A stretch of DNA of 64,000 nucleotides from Prevotella sp. (GCA_015060485.1 SUYI01000006.1:62001-126000); one strand, 5' to 3'; shown: positions 18,193-26,064, counted from the stretch's first letter. Notes: generated by a model not told the origin, from the letters alone. Numbers and translations: made by a program.

Positions 18193-18916
18193 AGGGTATA
18201 ATTTGAGTTACAGACTTGATTTTCCCCTTGTTATTGAGACAAAAAGCAGCCCGACAGTCGAGGCAGGCGAACTTGTCAGTCATTATCGGGCCGTCATATT
18301 GCATGGAATGGCCAACAATCTGATATGTGTCGGTCAAAGGATCCGATACAAGCATCTCCTCAACATCTGCCCAGACCATACTACCACTGGGATAGTCACC
18401 CCATCGCATTTCACCAACCTGCGCTAAGGCTTCCACCCCTTTATTGGTTTGGAGCAGACGGTTCAAATGATTCGCATCAGGTTCCCTTATCAAATCGAGA
18501 TTCCTTTTAAGCCAGCTCTGGGTGACTCCAGCATGAGAAAACAGATAGTGGATTCCACCCATGTCTGTTTCCCATGCTAGTTGGAAATATTGATGATTCT
18601 CCTGAAATAGGCGCTGAAGTACAATGGCTGATATTGGATCATATCTAACACCTCCTACTAATTCATAATAATGCTCAGAATAATAGTGGAGATCATGATT
18701 ACCCAACAGCAGAACGACTTTGTCTGGGTTATTCTGTTTGTAGGCAATAATGGATTTGAAGTTATCTACAGCCCTTTCATTCGTTATTCCCTCAATATCA
18801 TACGGATCTGTGTAATCTCCCAGGAAAACAATTCTCTCGTACTTGTTGCTGTCAATGGCTTCCTTCCAAAAGTCCCTACCATGGACATCAGGTATAATTA
18901 ATAGCCCCTTTTTCAT
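18176..18916 (-). CDS. Calcineurin-like metallophosphoesterase
   Basis: A 246-aa protein with the complete metallophosphoesterase series: IPDVHGRDFW (D-x-H), VFLGDYTDPYD (GDxxD variant), LLGNHDLHY (GNHD), FSHAGVTQSW (H) and VGHSMQ (GH). These ligate two metal ions for phosphoester hydrolysis. Relatives include serine/threonine phosphatases, ApaH-type dinucleotide hydrolases and the phosphatase modules of RNA end-healing proteins. Proximity to an RNA ligase (RtcB) and a PARG/HD enzyme makes nucleic-acid end or nucleotide hydrolysis attractive, but the substrate cannot be read from sequence. It lies 13 bp downstream of the sigma-factor gene's stop and is likely co-transcribed with it. Confidence 0.88.
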   Translation of the reverse strand: MKKGLLIIPDVHGRDFWKEAIDSNKYERIVFLGDYTDPYDIEGITNERAVDNFKSIIAYKQNNPDKVVLLLGNHDLHYYSEHYYELVGGVRYDPISAIVLQRLFQENHQYFQLAWETDMGGIHYLFSHAGVTQSWLKRNLDLIREPDANHLNRLLQTNKGVEALAQVGEMRWGDYPSGSMVWADVEEMLVSDPLTDTYQIVGHSMQYDGPIMTDKFACLDCRAAFCLNNKGKIKSVTQIIPYEEYF

Positions 18917-18929
18917 TCCTTCTATTATA

Positions 18930-19805
18930 TTACGCTCCCAAATGCTTAAGCAAGAGTCTTGATTTTGGACTCTTTCTTACCTTGTCAAGTCCACGCTCAC
19001 GAATCTGGCGGACACGTTCACGTGTTAATCCTAAGTCGTCACCAATGTCATCGAGAGCCCTCTCTTGACATCCTATGCCAAAACTCTGTATGACTATTGT
19101 TCTTTCCCTATCGTTAAGAACAGTACATAGTACCTGCATCAGGTCGCTACACATAGAGTCGTGGTTAACTTTACGGTCTGAGGCATATTCTGACGAAGAA
19201 CTAAGCATGTCTGCCATTGTTGTGCTTTCATCTTCTGTGATAGGAGCATCGATGCTGGAGACATGCGCCTCTGCCTGAATGGCTTTCTCAATCTTATCTA
19301 TCTCTAAGGAAATGATATCGCTCAGTTCTTCTGCAGATGGATAACGCTGATACTTCTGCATAAATGCATTGGTGGCATTTCTTATCTTGTTACTGATAGC
19401 AATCTGGCTTTGAGGTCTACGTACCATATTACTATAATCAGCTATGGCCTGAAGAATACTTTGACGAATCCACCAAATAGCATAGGAGATGAACTTGAAT
19501 CCACGTGTCTCATCAAACTTATCAGCGGCTGTAATAAGTCCCATATTACCTTCACTTATCAGATCAGTAAGAGAAACACCTTGATTCTGATACTGTTTTG
19601 CAACAGATACCACAAAACGCAAATTGGCAGTTACAAGCTTGTCCTTCGCGATTTCGCCCTTCTTACCTCCAGCATGGATAGCTTGAGCTAATGCGACCTC
19701 TTCATCAGTCGATACCATAGGCAAACGGCTGATTTCTGTCAGATACTTGTCGAGTGATTCCTCAGACCGAGGGGTAATGCTTTTGTTAATCTTCAGTTGT
19801 CTCAT
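18930..19805 (-). CDS. Primary-type sigma-70 factor (RpoD-like), accessory copy
   Basis: A 291-aa sigma factor starting MRQLKINKSITPRSE, very like the start of the main Bacteroidota sigma factor, which also lacks region 1.1. Region 2 is intact (NLRFVVSVAKQYQNQG, LISEGNMGLITAADKFD, FISYAIWWIRQSI), region 3 follows, and region 4 ends with DDLGLTRERVRQIRERGLDK, the -33 recognition helix. It is therefore a primary-type paralogue inside the accessory island. The start is ATG 19805 downstream of the -7 box TATCTTTG; longer frames run through the promoter. It has palindrome site 5 and precedes the phosphatase gene in one transcript. It may redirect polymerase to island or stress promoters. Confidence 0.9.
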   Translation of the reverse strand: MRQLKINKSITPRSEESLDKYLTEISRLPMVSTDEEVALAQAIHAGGKKGEIAKDKLVTANLRFVVSVAKQYQNQGVSLTDLISEGNMGLITAADKFDETRGFKFISYAIWWIRQSILQAIADYSNMVRRPQSQIAISNKIRNATNAFMQKYQRYPSAEELSDIISLEIDKIEKAIQAEAHVSSIDAPITEDESTTMADMLSSSSEYASDRKVNHDSMCSDLMQVLCTVLNDRERTIVIQSFGIGCQERALDDIGDDLGLTRERVRQIRERGLDKVRKSPKSRLLLKHLGA

Positions 19806-19830
19806 ATTCCTTAATTTTTTATTTCGGCGG

Positions 19831-19879
19831 CAAAGATAATAAAAGTAAAATACACATGCCTCCATTATATACGTATAAG
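19831..19879 (-). promoter_or_regulatory. Promoter with island palindrome (site 5)
   Basis: Minus-strand TATCTTTG (19831-19838) and TATATACGTATAAG (19866-19879), centres 38 bp apart, upstream of the sigma-factor gene. It lies back to back with site 6 for the divergent WG-repeat operon; the two palindrome centres are 66 bp apart. Confidence 0.76.
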
Positions 19880-19931
19880 ACAAATAGATGGTTCATGCAC
19901 CCATCCTCAAAACTCTTCCATGTGATTTGTG

Positions 19932-19980
19932 GTTATACGTATAGATGGAAAAGGCAATCCAAGTTATTATAGTATCTTTG
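19932..19980 (+). promoter_or_regulatory. Promoter with island palindrome (site 6)
   Basis: GTTATACGTATAGA (19932-19945) and plus-strand TATCTTTG (19973-19980) with the 38-bp centre spacing. It drives the WG-repeat/AAA+/acetyltransferase operon. An ATG at 19945 overlaps the palindrome and is upstream of the -7 box, so it cannot be the translation start. Confidence 0.76.
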
Positions 19981-20034
19981 CCCCCAGAAATCCAAGGACT
20001 TGCCGCGGATAATAACTTTAAAATAATATATAAT

Positions 20035-20799
20035 ATGAATGTAAAGACTGCTACAGACAACGAGAACAAGCCTAAGGCTACAGTGAAGAATCTCCAGTTT
20101 ATTGAAAAGCTGGATCAACTGATTGATATTGCTGAAAAAGAAGAGGAATCAGAAGAGGGATCTCCTGTTCAAGGACGTTCATCTGGTGATCTCCTGACTT
20201 TACGCGTAGGTTATATTGAGCGTTACGACTGGTATGACACCATCTTTGAGGAGAACGGCAAATATGGCACGAAGGACGTGACAGGCAAGGTAATATTGCC
20301 TGCACAATATGACGGGATTGGTGAACTGTGTCATCAGATATACTTCGGAAAACTACCTCGTGTAGCCGTTCTCAACGGAAAATGTGGACTAGTATTACCA
20401 GATGGCAGCGGCAAGGCTTTGACAGATTTTGAGTTCGATAGTATGTCTTACATGATTATCTTACCATATTTCAAGGTAAAGATGGGCGAGAAGTATGGCA
20501 TCATTCGCAAAGACGGCAAAATCATTGTTCCTTGTATACTTGATGAAGTATGTCTACCATTAGGACACTGTGTTGTGTTTAAGGCAAATGGGAAATATGG
20601 ACTTATAGACTCTTGGTGTGGTGATCTCTATGTTGCACCTGAGTATGACAACATTGAAATTGTCGATATGGAACAGCCTTATACTATGACTAAGGATGGC
20701 GTTGAAGGCGTCATCAATGAGAAGGGTGAGTTTATGACCCTTGAGGAATCTCTCGATTACGAAGATTACCTCGTTGGAGAATATAATCCAGACTTTTAA
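20035..20799 (+). CDS. WG-repeat protein
   Basis: A 254-aa protein with about five WG-like (KWG) repeats, each of the form G-K-Y-G-x-x-D..G-K-x-x-x-P..Y-D-x-I: for example GKYGTKDVTGKVILPAQYDG, EKYGIIRKDGKIIVPC and GKYGLIDSWCGDLYVAPEYD. WG repeats form beta-propeller-like surfaces and often mediate protein contacts. The start is ATG 20035 because the upstream in-frame ATG (19945) lies in the promoter. It is the first gene of a three-gene operon with an AAA+ ATPase (gap 28 bp) and a GNAT protein, so it may be an adaptor or substrate sensor for that ATPase. Confidence 0.82.
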   Translation: MNVKTATDNENKPKATVKNLQFIEKLDQLIDIAEKEEESEEGSPVQGRSSGDLLTLRVGYIERYDWYDTIFEENGKYGTKDVTGKVILPAQYDGIGELCHQIYFGKLPRVAVLNGKCGLVLPDGSGKALTDFEFDSMSYMIILPYFKVKMGEKYGIIRKDGKIIVPCILDEVCLPLGHCVVFKANGKYGLIDSWCGDLYVAPEYDNIEIVDMEQPYTMTKDGVEGVINEKGEFMTLEESLDYEDYLVGEYNPDF

Positions 20800-20827
20800 T
20801 TGGTAAAATATGATCAGAGGTAAAAAA

Positions 20828-22546
20828 ATGAAAAAACCGTTGCGCAGACTGAAGATCCAGGAAGAGACTGAAACAGACTTGGTTCCTGACTTCGTCGATG
20901 ATGGTGAGGAGCTTACCCTGTTGACAGCTATCAACAGTATCGTGACTCTCGCTGAAGATTCTGCACTAAGTAACTCTTTCTTTGAGAAAGCAGACCGATT
21001 CATTACTTATTTTTCTGAGCGTCAAGATATCACTAAAATCCAGGCTGTGCTGTTGGCACTCTTCATAGAGTCGAGTGCTGCTGGCAACAAGTCTGATTTC
21101 TCAGATGTTGCACGTTATCTTGACTGTAACAATGTCCAGGTATTACAATACAAGGGTGAAGTAGATGAACTTGTTAGAAAAGGTATGCTTCGCATGATTA
21201 AGAACAACATGAACCGCAGTTATGACTATGCGATTACTCAAGGTTTCATGGAAAATCTAGCAAAGAATGAACCTTATCAACGTAAATCATACAAGAATGC
21301 CACTGGAATCCAGTTTTTTCAGTATTTCTATGATATTACCCATCTGCGTCATGAGGATGAGCTATCTTCTGAACTAATGCTCGAAGAGATTGGGCGACTT
21401 ATGGATGACAATCCTGATCTTTCGTATGTGAAGGCCCTACGTGGCATAGGAATGTCAGCAGCGAGTGAGGCTGTAGTTACTCACATGTGCCGTCATTTGG
21501 TTCTTTGTGGAACAGTAAACATCCCTATGAGTCATTTGGTTTTCCTTTTCGATGAGCAACATCTAAAGTATGACTTTGATAGAGCAATGTCTGATGGACG
21601 GCATTACCTCGTTCGGAATGGCTGGGTTGAAAATGCGTTCTCAGAGGGCTTTAGGGAAAAAGATGAATATCAACTGACAACTAAATCAAGGGAAATACTA
21701 CTTCAGGAGTTTGAAATTAAACAGACTGACTGTAATAAAGGTTGTGACGTAATACAGAGCGATGGTATTGCTGAAAAAGATCTATTCTTTAACAACGAGG
21801 TCAAACACCAACTCGATGGATTGGCAGAGCTGCTTGATGAAAGCCATTATTTGAGTATCTGTGATCGTCTGAAAGAAAAAGGGCACCGCCAAGGTTTTGC
21901 GTGTTTGTTCTACGGCGCACCTGGGACAGGAAAGACAGAAAGCGTGCTACAGTTGGCCAAGAAAACTGATCGTGATATCATGCAGGTGAATATCTCACAA
22001 GTAAAAAGCATGTGGGTAGGTGAGAGCGAAAAGAATATTAAAGCCATCTTTGACCGATACCGTGCTGTGGCAAAGAACTCCAAACGTGTTCCTATCCTCC
22101 TTTTTAATGAAGCGGATGCTGTCATTGGCAAACGTAAGGAAGGAGCAGAGCGCTCTGTTGACAAAATGGAGAACTCTATCCAGAATATTATCCTACAAGA
22201 AATGGAATCACTGGATGGAATCATGATTGCTACCACAAACTTGGTTCAGAATATGGACGCAGCATTCGAACGAAGATTCCTCTATAAGGTTAAGTTTGAG
22301 AAGCCTGAATTGGCTCAGCGTACTAAGATTTGGCAATCAATGATGCCAGAACTATCTGAAAAGACTGCTGAGCGTCTGGCTTCTGCCTATGACTTCAGTG
22401 GCGGTCAGATAGAAAACATCACGCGTAAATGTGATATTGAGAGCATCCTTTACGGAGATGAGTTCGTGACAGACGAGAAGATTGAGCAGTACTGCCGTGA
22501 GGAAAATATTGTTAAAACGAGAGCAACACGTATTGGCTTTCAATAA
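20828..22546 (+). CDS. AAA+ family ATPase, paralogue of the 191-1951 gene
   Basis: About 572 aa. Walker A is GAPGTGKTE, Walker B ILLFNEADAVIGKR, and the arginine-finger segment MDAAFERRFLYKV; the pore-loop-like KSMWVGESEKN and the downstream FSGGQIENITRK are conserved with the paralogue at 191-1951. The N-terminal half again has a helical region with LLALFIESSA and a DNA-binding-like segment around SDFSDVARYLDCNN. The start is ATG 20828, preceded by AGAGG, matching the paralogue's start K-K-P-L-R-R-L; ATG 20810 is weaker. It lies between the WG-repeat and GNAT genes. Likely a remodelling ATPase; paired AAA+ genes at both ends of the island suggest duplication or two specialised versions. Confidence 0.9.
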   Translation: MKKPLRRLKIQEETETDLVPDFVDDGEELTLLTAINSIVTLAEDSALSNSFFEKADRFITYFSERQDITKIQAVLLALFIESSAAGNKSDFSDVARYLDCNNVQVLQYKGEVDELVRKGMLRMIKNNMNRSYDYAITQGFMENLAKNEPYQRKSYKNATGIQFFQYFYDITHLRHEDELSSELMLEEIGRLMDDNPDLSYVKALRGIGMSAASEAVVTHMCRHLVLCGTVNIPMSHLVFLFDEQHLKYDFDRAMSDGRHYLVRNGWVENAFSEGFREKDEYQLTTKSREILLQEFEIKQTDCNKGCDVIQSDGIAEKDLFFNNEVKHQLDGLAELLDESHYLSICDRLKEKGHRQGFACLFYGAPGTGKTESVLQLAKKTDRDIMQVNISQVKSMWVGESEKNIKAIFDRYRAVAKNSKRVPILLFNEADAVIGKRKEGAERSVDKMENSIQNIILQEMESLDGIMIATTNLVQNMDAAFERRFLYKVKFEKPELAQRTKIWQSMMPELSEKTAERLASAYDFSGGQIENITRKCDIESILYGDEFVTDEKIEQYCREENIVKTRATRIGFQ

Positions 22547-22559
22547 GAAGGAGATACCC

Positions 22560-23114
22560 ATGATAGTATTTAGAAAAGTAACCAAAGATGATGCGGTTCT
22601 TAATAATAGAATTGAAGAACTGAACAAGAAAGTGTTCCCTTCCACAGAGACCACTGCAGATTTACATTTTCTATCAGATTATTATAAAGGGGCTTCAGTG
22701 GACTTTATTGCCATGGAAGATGATGGTACTTTTGTAGGCTATACTTATATGATAAATTTCTTCCAAGGCTCTTTTATATATTATCTGGCCATTGAACCCG
22801 AATACCAAAGCAAAGGCTATGGTACTGCATTGCTGAAATATCTCAGGATTATTCAAGGGAATTGTCCTATTGCCTTGACGGCATTCGCTCTTAATCCTGA
22901 TGATGAAGAGTATGAGAACAACGTCAGAAGGAAGTGGTTCTATATTAAAAATGGCTATGTCGATCAAAAGATTCCATATCCATCTGAGGATTCTCATCGG
23001 TTTGATGTATACATGAATGGCTTTGGAATGAGTTACATTGAACTAATGGCCTTGCTCAATAAGGTCAATATGTTCTTTAATACGTTAATATGTAGGGCAG
23101 GTCTTTTTAAATGA
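22560..23114 (+). CDS. GNAT-family N-acetyltransferase
   Basis: A 184-aa protein. YYLAIEPEYQSKGYGTALLKYL is the acetyl-CoA-binding core of GNAT enzymes (motif A, Q/R-x-x-G-x-G/A). The start ATG 22560 has AAGGAG 7 nt upstream; the longer frame starting inside the AAA+ gene is rejected. The gene is 13 nt after the AAA+ stop, in one operon. Acetyl acceptor unknown. A Sir2 deacylase is encoded elsewhere in the island, which allows a writer/eraser idea, but nothing in the sequence links the two. Confidence 0.88.
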   Translation: MIVFRKVTKDDAVLNNRIEELNKKVFPSTETTADLHFLSDYYKGASVDFIAMEDDGTFVGYTYMINFFQGSFIYYLAIEPEYQSKGYGTALLKYLRIIQGNCPIALTAFALNPDDEEYENNVRRKWFYIKNGYVDQKIPYPSEDSHRFDVYMNGFGMSYIELMALLNKVNMFFNTLICRAGLFK

Positions 23115-23135
23115 AATAGTTGCCAATAAAGAAGT

Positions 23136-23169
23136 AAGGATGGCAAGGCTTTTATACCCTGTCATCCTT
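23136..23169. terminator. Bidirectional terminator
   Basis: An inverted repeat AAGGATGGCA / TGTCATCCTT with a 14-nt loop lies between the convergent GNAT and RING/TerD genes. The right arm is followed by TTCATT on the plus strand, and pyrimidine-rich sequence lies beyond the left arm on the minus strand. Confidence 0.6.
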
Positions 23170-23194
23170 TTCATTATTGAAAGCTGTAAAGGTT

Positions 23195-25459
23195 CTATCC
23201 GTTCAATAGTTTTGTCACGTCAGCCGGATTAAGCGCCCAATCATAGGTGTACGCTTCATCGGCATCCTCTACATTCTCCACAACAGTAAGGTTCTGAGCC
23301 TTGACCTTCATGTCGAGTAGCTGACCAATAGAGAGCTTCGCCTCCAACTTGTGGAGCAACGCTTCAATGGATGCACTGTCAGCCCCTCGCAGTGTCTGAG
23401 CCGTGAACGGCATTTCGAGCCAGATAATCTCGCGCTTAGCCACATCGAGTACACCGAATACCAAACCCTTGGAAAGATTGCCCTCGCTGATACGAACCAT
23501 GTGCTGTACACAGGAAGGATCGTAGGCCACACCCTTCTTTTCGGAAATCTTCATAGGATTGGCTGAGTCCATCCAACCAACTACCAGATTAGGAGACAAG
23601 GCTCCAACAGAGTATGCATTACAGGTGAAGGTGACATACTTGGCATCAGCTGCCTCCAATTCGGGCAAAGACAACTCAATATACTCGGCTGTACCCACCA
23701 TCTCAGGGATGGAACGGATGTCACCAGAGTGCTTTGCACCTACGCAAGTCAGACTGTAGTATGCACATTCTGAGACCTTACAGTTGGCACGGGCAATACG
23801 GGCGCTCAAGTCCATGTCGAGGTGCTGAGCGTGCAAGCCCTTTCCCCACTGGAGGAACAAACGAACGGCATCACCTTCTACAGGGAAGCGTGTTCCCATT
23901 AGGGCACATGACGTATCCTGGATGGTGGTTGAACGGTCGCCAACACTGACAGGGATATTGTAGAGCGAAGAATCTATGAAGATTGTCTTCGCCTCAGTCC
24001 CCTGAGCGGCAAAGCGTCTTGCCATAGAATCCCTATACAAGCCATCAACAGCATCAACCATTGCCTTACGTGCGTCATCATCATAGAGTGCCAGCAGCTT
24101 GTTGGGCTCTATCTTGTGAGTGACACCTGTGATAGGACGAGCCAGACGTGTCTCCTTGGGATCGAAGTAAGCTTCTGCGGCATTGCCCAGCGACAAGAGC
24201 AGACGGGCTGGCAACTTGTCGGCAATCTCCTCGAAGACGGCCAGTACCTTATCGCTTCCGAAGCGGAGCATAGAAGCAAACAGACAGCGAGCAAAGATAC
24301 CTGGACGCTCCTTCAGCAGTGCAAGGGTCTTGTCGGCATCGTTCTCTGAGCGAGCCTTATCCACACGGCCCTGCCATGTAGAGTAGTTCTGCTTGTAGAA
24401 TACATCGAGAATCTCAGCCAGATGGTCAAAACCATTTTTGCGTGAGTACTCACCCAGACGGAGCGCACGAATCATGCGTACCCACATACCACGCTTGGGG
24501 TTCATGTTCTCAGCAGCCTGCTTTGCTGTCAAAGGAATGGTGTTCAACCACAGTGCCACACGCAGACATGCTCTACGGTCGTACTTCAACATGAGTTTCT
24601 TCTTCATGTCCTTGGCAGCATCTACACCACGATTCAGTGGCCCCCACATATGGAAGTACAGTTTGCGGGCATGAGCCACGAGCGTCTTTGGCTCGATAAT
24701 CTGTACATAGCCAGTCTTTTCGTACCAGAGGTAACGCAGTACATCGGTAGGAGTCTTCAGTAACTTTGATGCCTCCTCAGCCTTATCCTGCTCTACCAAT
24801 AGCTTGACAACGAGCATGGCTGTTTCCTTCATGGTGATGTTGGCATCCTCAGGCAGCTGGAACTCACGCAACAGCTGCTCCAGAGAATCCTTTTGGGTTG
24901 CATCCAGAGGAGTTGCAGAAGTAAGGAGTGATGAAAACACATGCTTCATGTCATCAACTGTGAATAAACGCAGTTCCTTCAGCTTACTGCCCTGTCCCTT
25001 ATAGACAAAGTCTGCTGTCTCGAATGGTGTACCGCAGAACGGACATCCGTTATAGCGTTCGATGGGGAAGGTTCCTTCAGGAATGAGGTGTCCGCAAGGA
25101 AGTGTCGTTCCCTTGAAGCCTGCCTTCTCGCCAAAGATGTTAGCGATGAAGGTGATAAGATGGTCTGCAAATGTTTCACCTGTAGGCACATTCCACCCCT
25201 TAACGAGTGAAGCCCAGTTCAGGTTCACACCCATTACATCATTGATACACTCAGTAATCTCTGCAAGTCTGTCGGCAGGAACAGCATTCAAGGCATGAAG
25301 CAGTTCTTCACTGACGCATAAACCATTCTCCTTCAGACGGGCAACTAATGCCAATACAGGCACAGAGGCCTCAGAAGCCATGTTGATGTCCTTACGATTG
25401 ATGTCGAGGAACACGGCACGGTAGCGCAAAGCTACATTTGTCAAAGTCTTGTTGTTCAT
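23195..25459 (-). CDS. RING-finger / TerD-like protein (MXAN_6230/SCO0854 family)
   Basis: A 754-aa protein. A zinc-binding RING-like element lies at about residues 119-148: PCGHLIPEGTFPIERYNGC and PFCGTPFE give Cys122, His124, Cys139 and Cys142. The long middle is helical with HEAT-like character. The C-terminal ~200 residues (DAVRLFLQWGKGLHAQHLDM, SGDIRSIPEMVGTAEYIEL, VTFTCNAYSVG) resemble the TerD-type beta-sandwich. This matches, by memory, the bacterial family named MXAN_6230/SCO0854 and found near RNA-repair or stress genes. It follows the tRNA-like array and rtcB on the same strand, so it may be a scaffold or RNA-binding cofactor. ATG 25459 has a purine-rich leader; M27 is an alternative. 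Confidence 0.82.
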   Translation of the reverse strand: MNNKTLTNVALRYRAVFLDINRKDINMASEASVPVLALVARLKENGLCVSEELLHALNAVPADRLAEITECINDVMGVNLNWASLVKGWNVPTGETFADHLITFIANIFGEKAGFKGTTLPCGHLIPEGTFPIERYNGCPFCGTPFETADFVYKGQGSKLKELRLFTVDDMKHVFSSLLTSATPLDATQKDSLEQLLREFQLPEDANITMKETAMLVVKLLVEQDKAEEASKLLKTPTDVLRYLWYEKTGYVQIIEPKTLVAHARKLYFHMWGPLNRGVDAAKDMKKKLMLKYDRRACLRVALWLNTIPLTAKQAAENMNPKRGMWVRMIRALRLGEYSRKNGFDHLAEILDVFYKQNYSTWQGRVDKARSENDADKTLALLKERPGIFARCLFASMLRFGSDKVLAVFEEIADKLPARLLLSLGNAAEAYFDPKETRLARPITGVTHKIEPNKLLALYDDDARKAMVDAVDGLYRDSMARRFAAQGTEAKTIFIDSSLYNIPVSVGDRSTTIQDTSCALMGTRFPVEGDAVRLFLQWGKGLHAQHLDMDLSARIARANCKVSECAYYSLTCVGAKHSGDIRSIPEMVGTAEYIELSLPELEAADAKYVTFTCNAYSVGALSPNLVVGWMDSANPMKISEKKGVAYDPSCVQHMVRISEGNLSKGLVFGVLDVAKREIIWLEMPFTAQTLRGADSASIEALLHKLEAKLSIGQLLDMKVKAQNLTVVENVEDADEAYTYDWALNPADVTKLLNG

Positions 25460-25646
25460 AACTTCTTTTATTTAAAAGGTAATTGGCTCGCAGCGACAGG
25501 TTGCATGTCTGTCTCAACGTAGAGCATAGGAGTATGCCAGCCTTGACCTTGTTAATACTATGAGGTAATTGAAGAACTTTTTTGCAGAATAGGGCGTACC
25601 CGATCCAAGGGAGTAAGTCCTTCTTAAACCTCGTTATCTATTTTGA

Positions 25647-25764
25647 GCTGCGAGCAGGGCTCGAACCTGCGACCCATAGTACCACTTTAGAAGTATGTGG
25701 CGATTGGTCCTTCTCAGGAAATGTCATCACAAACCTATTGCTCTACCAACTGAGCTATCGCAGC
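25647..25764 (-). ncRNA. tRNA-like RNA 1 with expanded anticodon loop
   Basis: The minus strand folds as a cloverleaf: acceptor GCTGCGA/TCGCAGC (7 of 7 pairs), D arm GCTC-AGTTGGTA-GAGC, T arm GCAGG-TTCGAGC-CCTGC and a 5-nt variable loop. The anticodon stem (ATAG/CTAT) is kept, but the loop region is about 46 nt too long and contains internal hairpins (TCCT-GAGA-AGGA and CCAC/GTGG). Discriminator U, no encoded CCA. An ordinary tRNA is excluded by the missing 7-nt anticodon loop. It lies in the rtcB-to-RING/TerD gap on the coding strand of both genes. Confidence 0.8.
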
Positions 25765-25847
25765 ATTAAGAGAGGTAATTGACACTGCTATCCCAAAGTA
25801 TTCGCATTACCTAATAGAAGTAAGCAGCTCTTGACCTTCTCTTTAGA

Positions 25848-25964
25848 GGTACGGGGCAGACTCGAACTGCCGACACTTGACGGAGTATGTGCTAATTGGC
25901 CTTGCCGTCTGGAAGGAAATCTCAGAACAAATTATCAATGCTCTACCAACTAAGCTACCGTACC
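25848..25964 (-). ncRNA. tRNA-like RNA 2 with expanded anticodon loop
   Basis: Cloverleaf on the minus strand: acceptor GGTACGG/CCGTACC (7 pairs), D arm GCTT-AGTTGGTA-GAGC, T arm GGCAG-TTCGAGT-CTGCC, variable loop GTGTC, anticodon stem TTGAT/GTCAA. The loop is replaced by 52 nt, with a 5-bp hairpin GACGG/CCGTC. The insert shares TTTGT, TGA-n-ATTTCCT, AAGG-n-CCAAT and CACATACT with RNA 1, although their acceptor and T stems differ in sequence, so the insert is the conserved, presumably functional, part. Confidence 0.8.
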
Positions 25965-25975
25965 ATTATGTTTGA

Positions 25976-26064
25976 GCGGCGGGCTGGATTCGAACCAGCA
26001 GTAACCTTTAGGTGTAAGCAAACGTTTAGGCCATCTCTTTGGCAATTGCGAAGCTTACCGCCGC
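25976..26064 (-). ncRNA. tRNA-like RNA 3, degenerate D arm
   Basis: Acceptor GCGGCGG/CCGCCGC (7 pairs, extendable by A-U) and T arm GCTGG-TTCGAAT-CCAGC are perfect. The middle is 89 nt overall and does not give a normal D arm or anticodon arm; GCCA-AAGAGA-TGGC and TAAGC/GCTTA pairings are possible. It carries a divergent copy of the shared motif (26011-26033). Eleven nt separate it from RNA 2. Likely processed from the same transcript by tRNA-end enzymes. Confidence 0.65.

Noticed and set aside
19945..20034. Upstream ATG for the WG-repeat protein
   Set aside because: It overlaps the palindrome and precedes the -7 box, so it is not transcribed from the recognised promoter.
25582..25782. Open plus-strand frame reading RAGLEPATH
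   Set aside because: This is the antisense reading of a tRNA T arm (GGTTCGAGCCC), a known false gene pattern; the real feature is the minus-strand tRNA-like RNA.
25647..26064. Ordinary tRNA genes
   Set aside because: Two have 52-53 nt between the anticodon-stem strands and the third lacks a proper D arm; no anticodon can be assigned.
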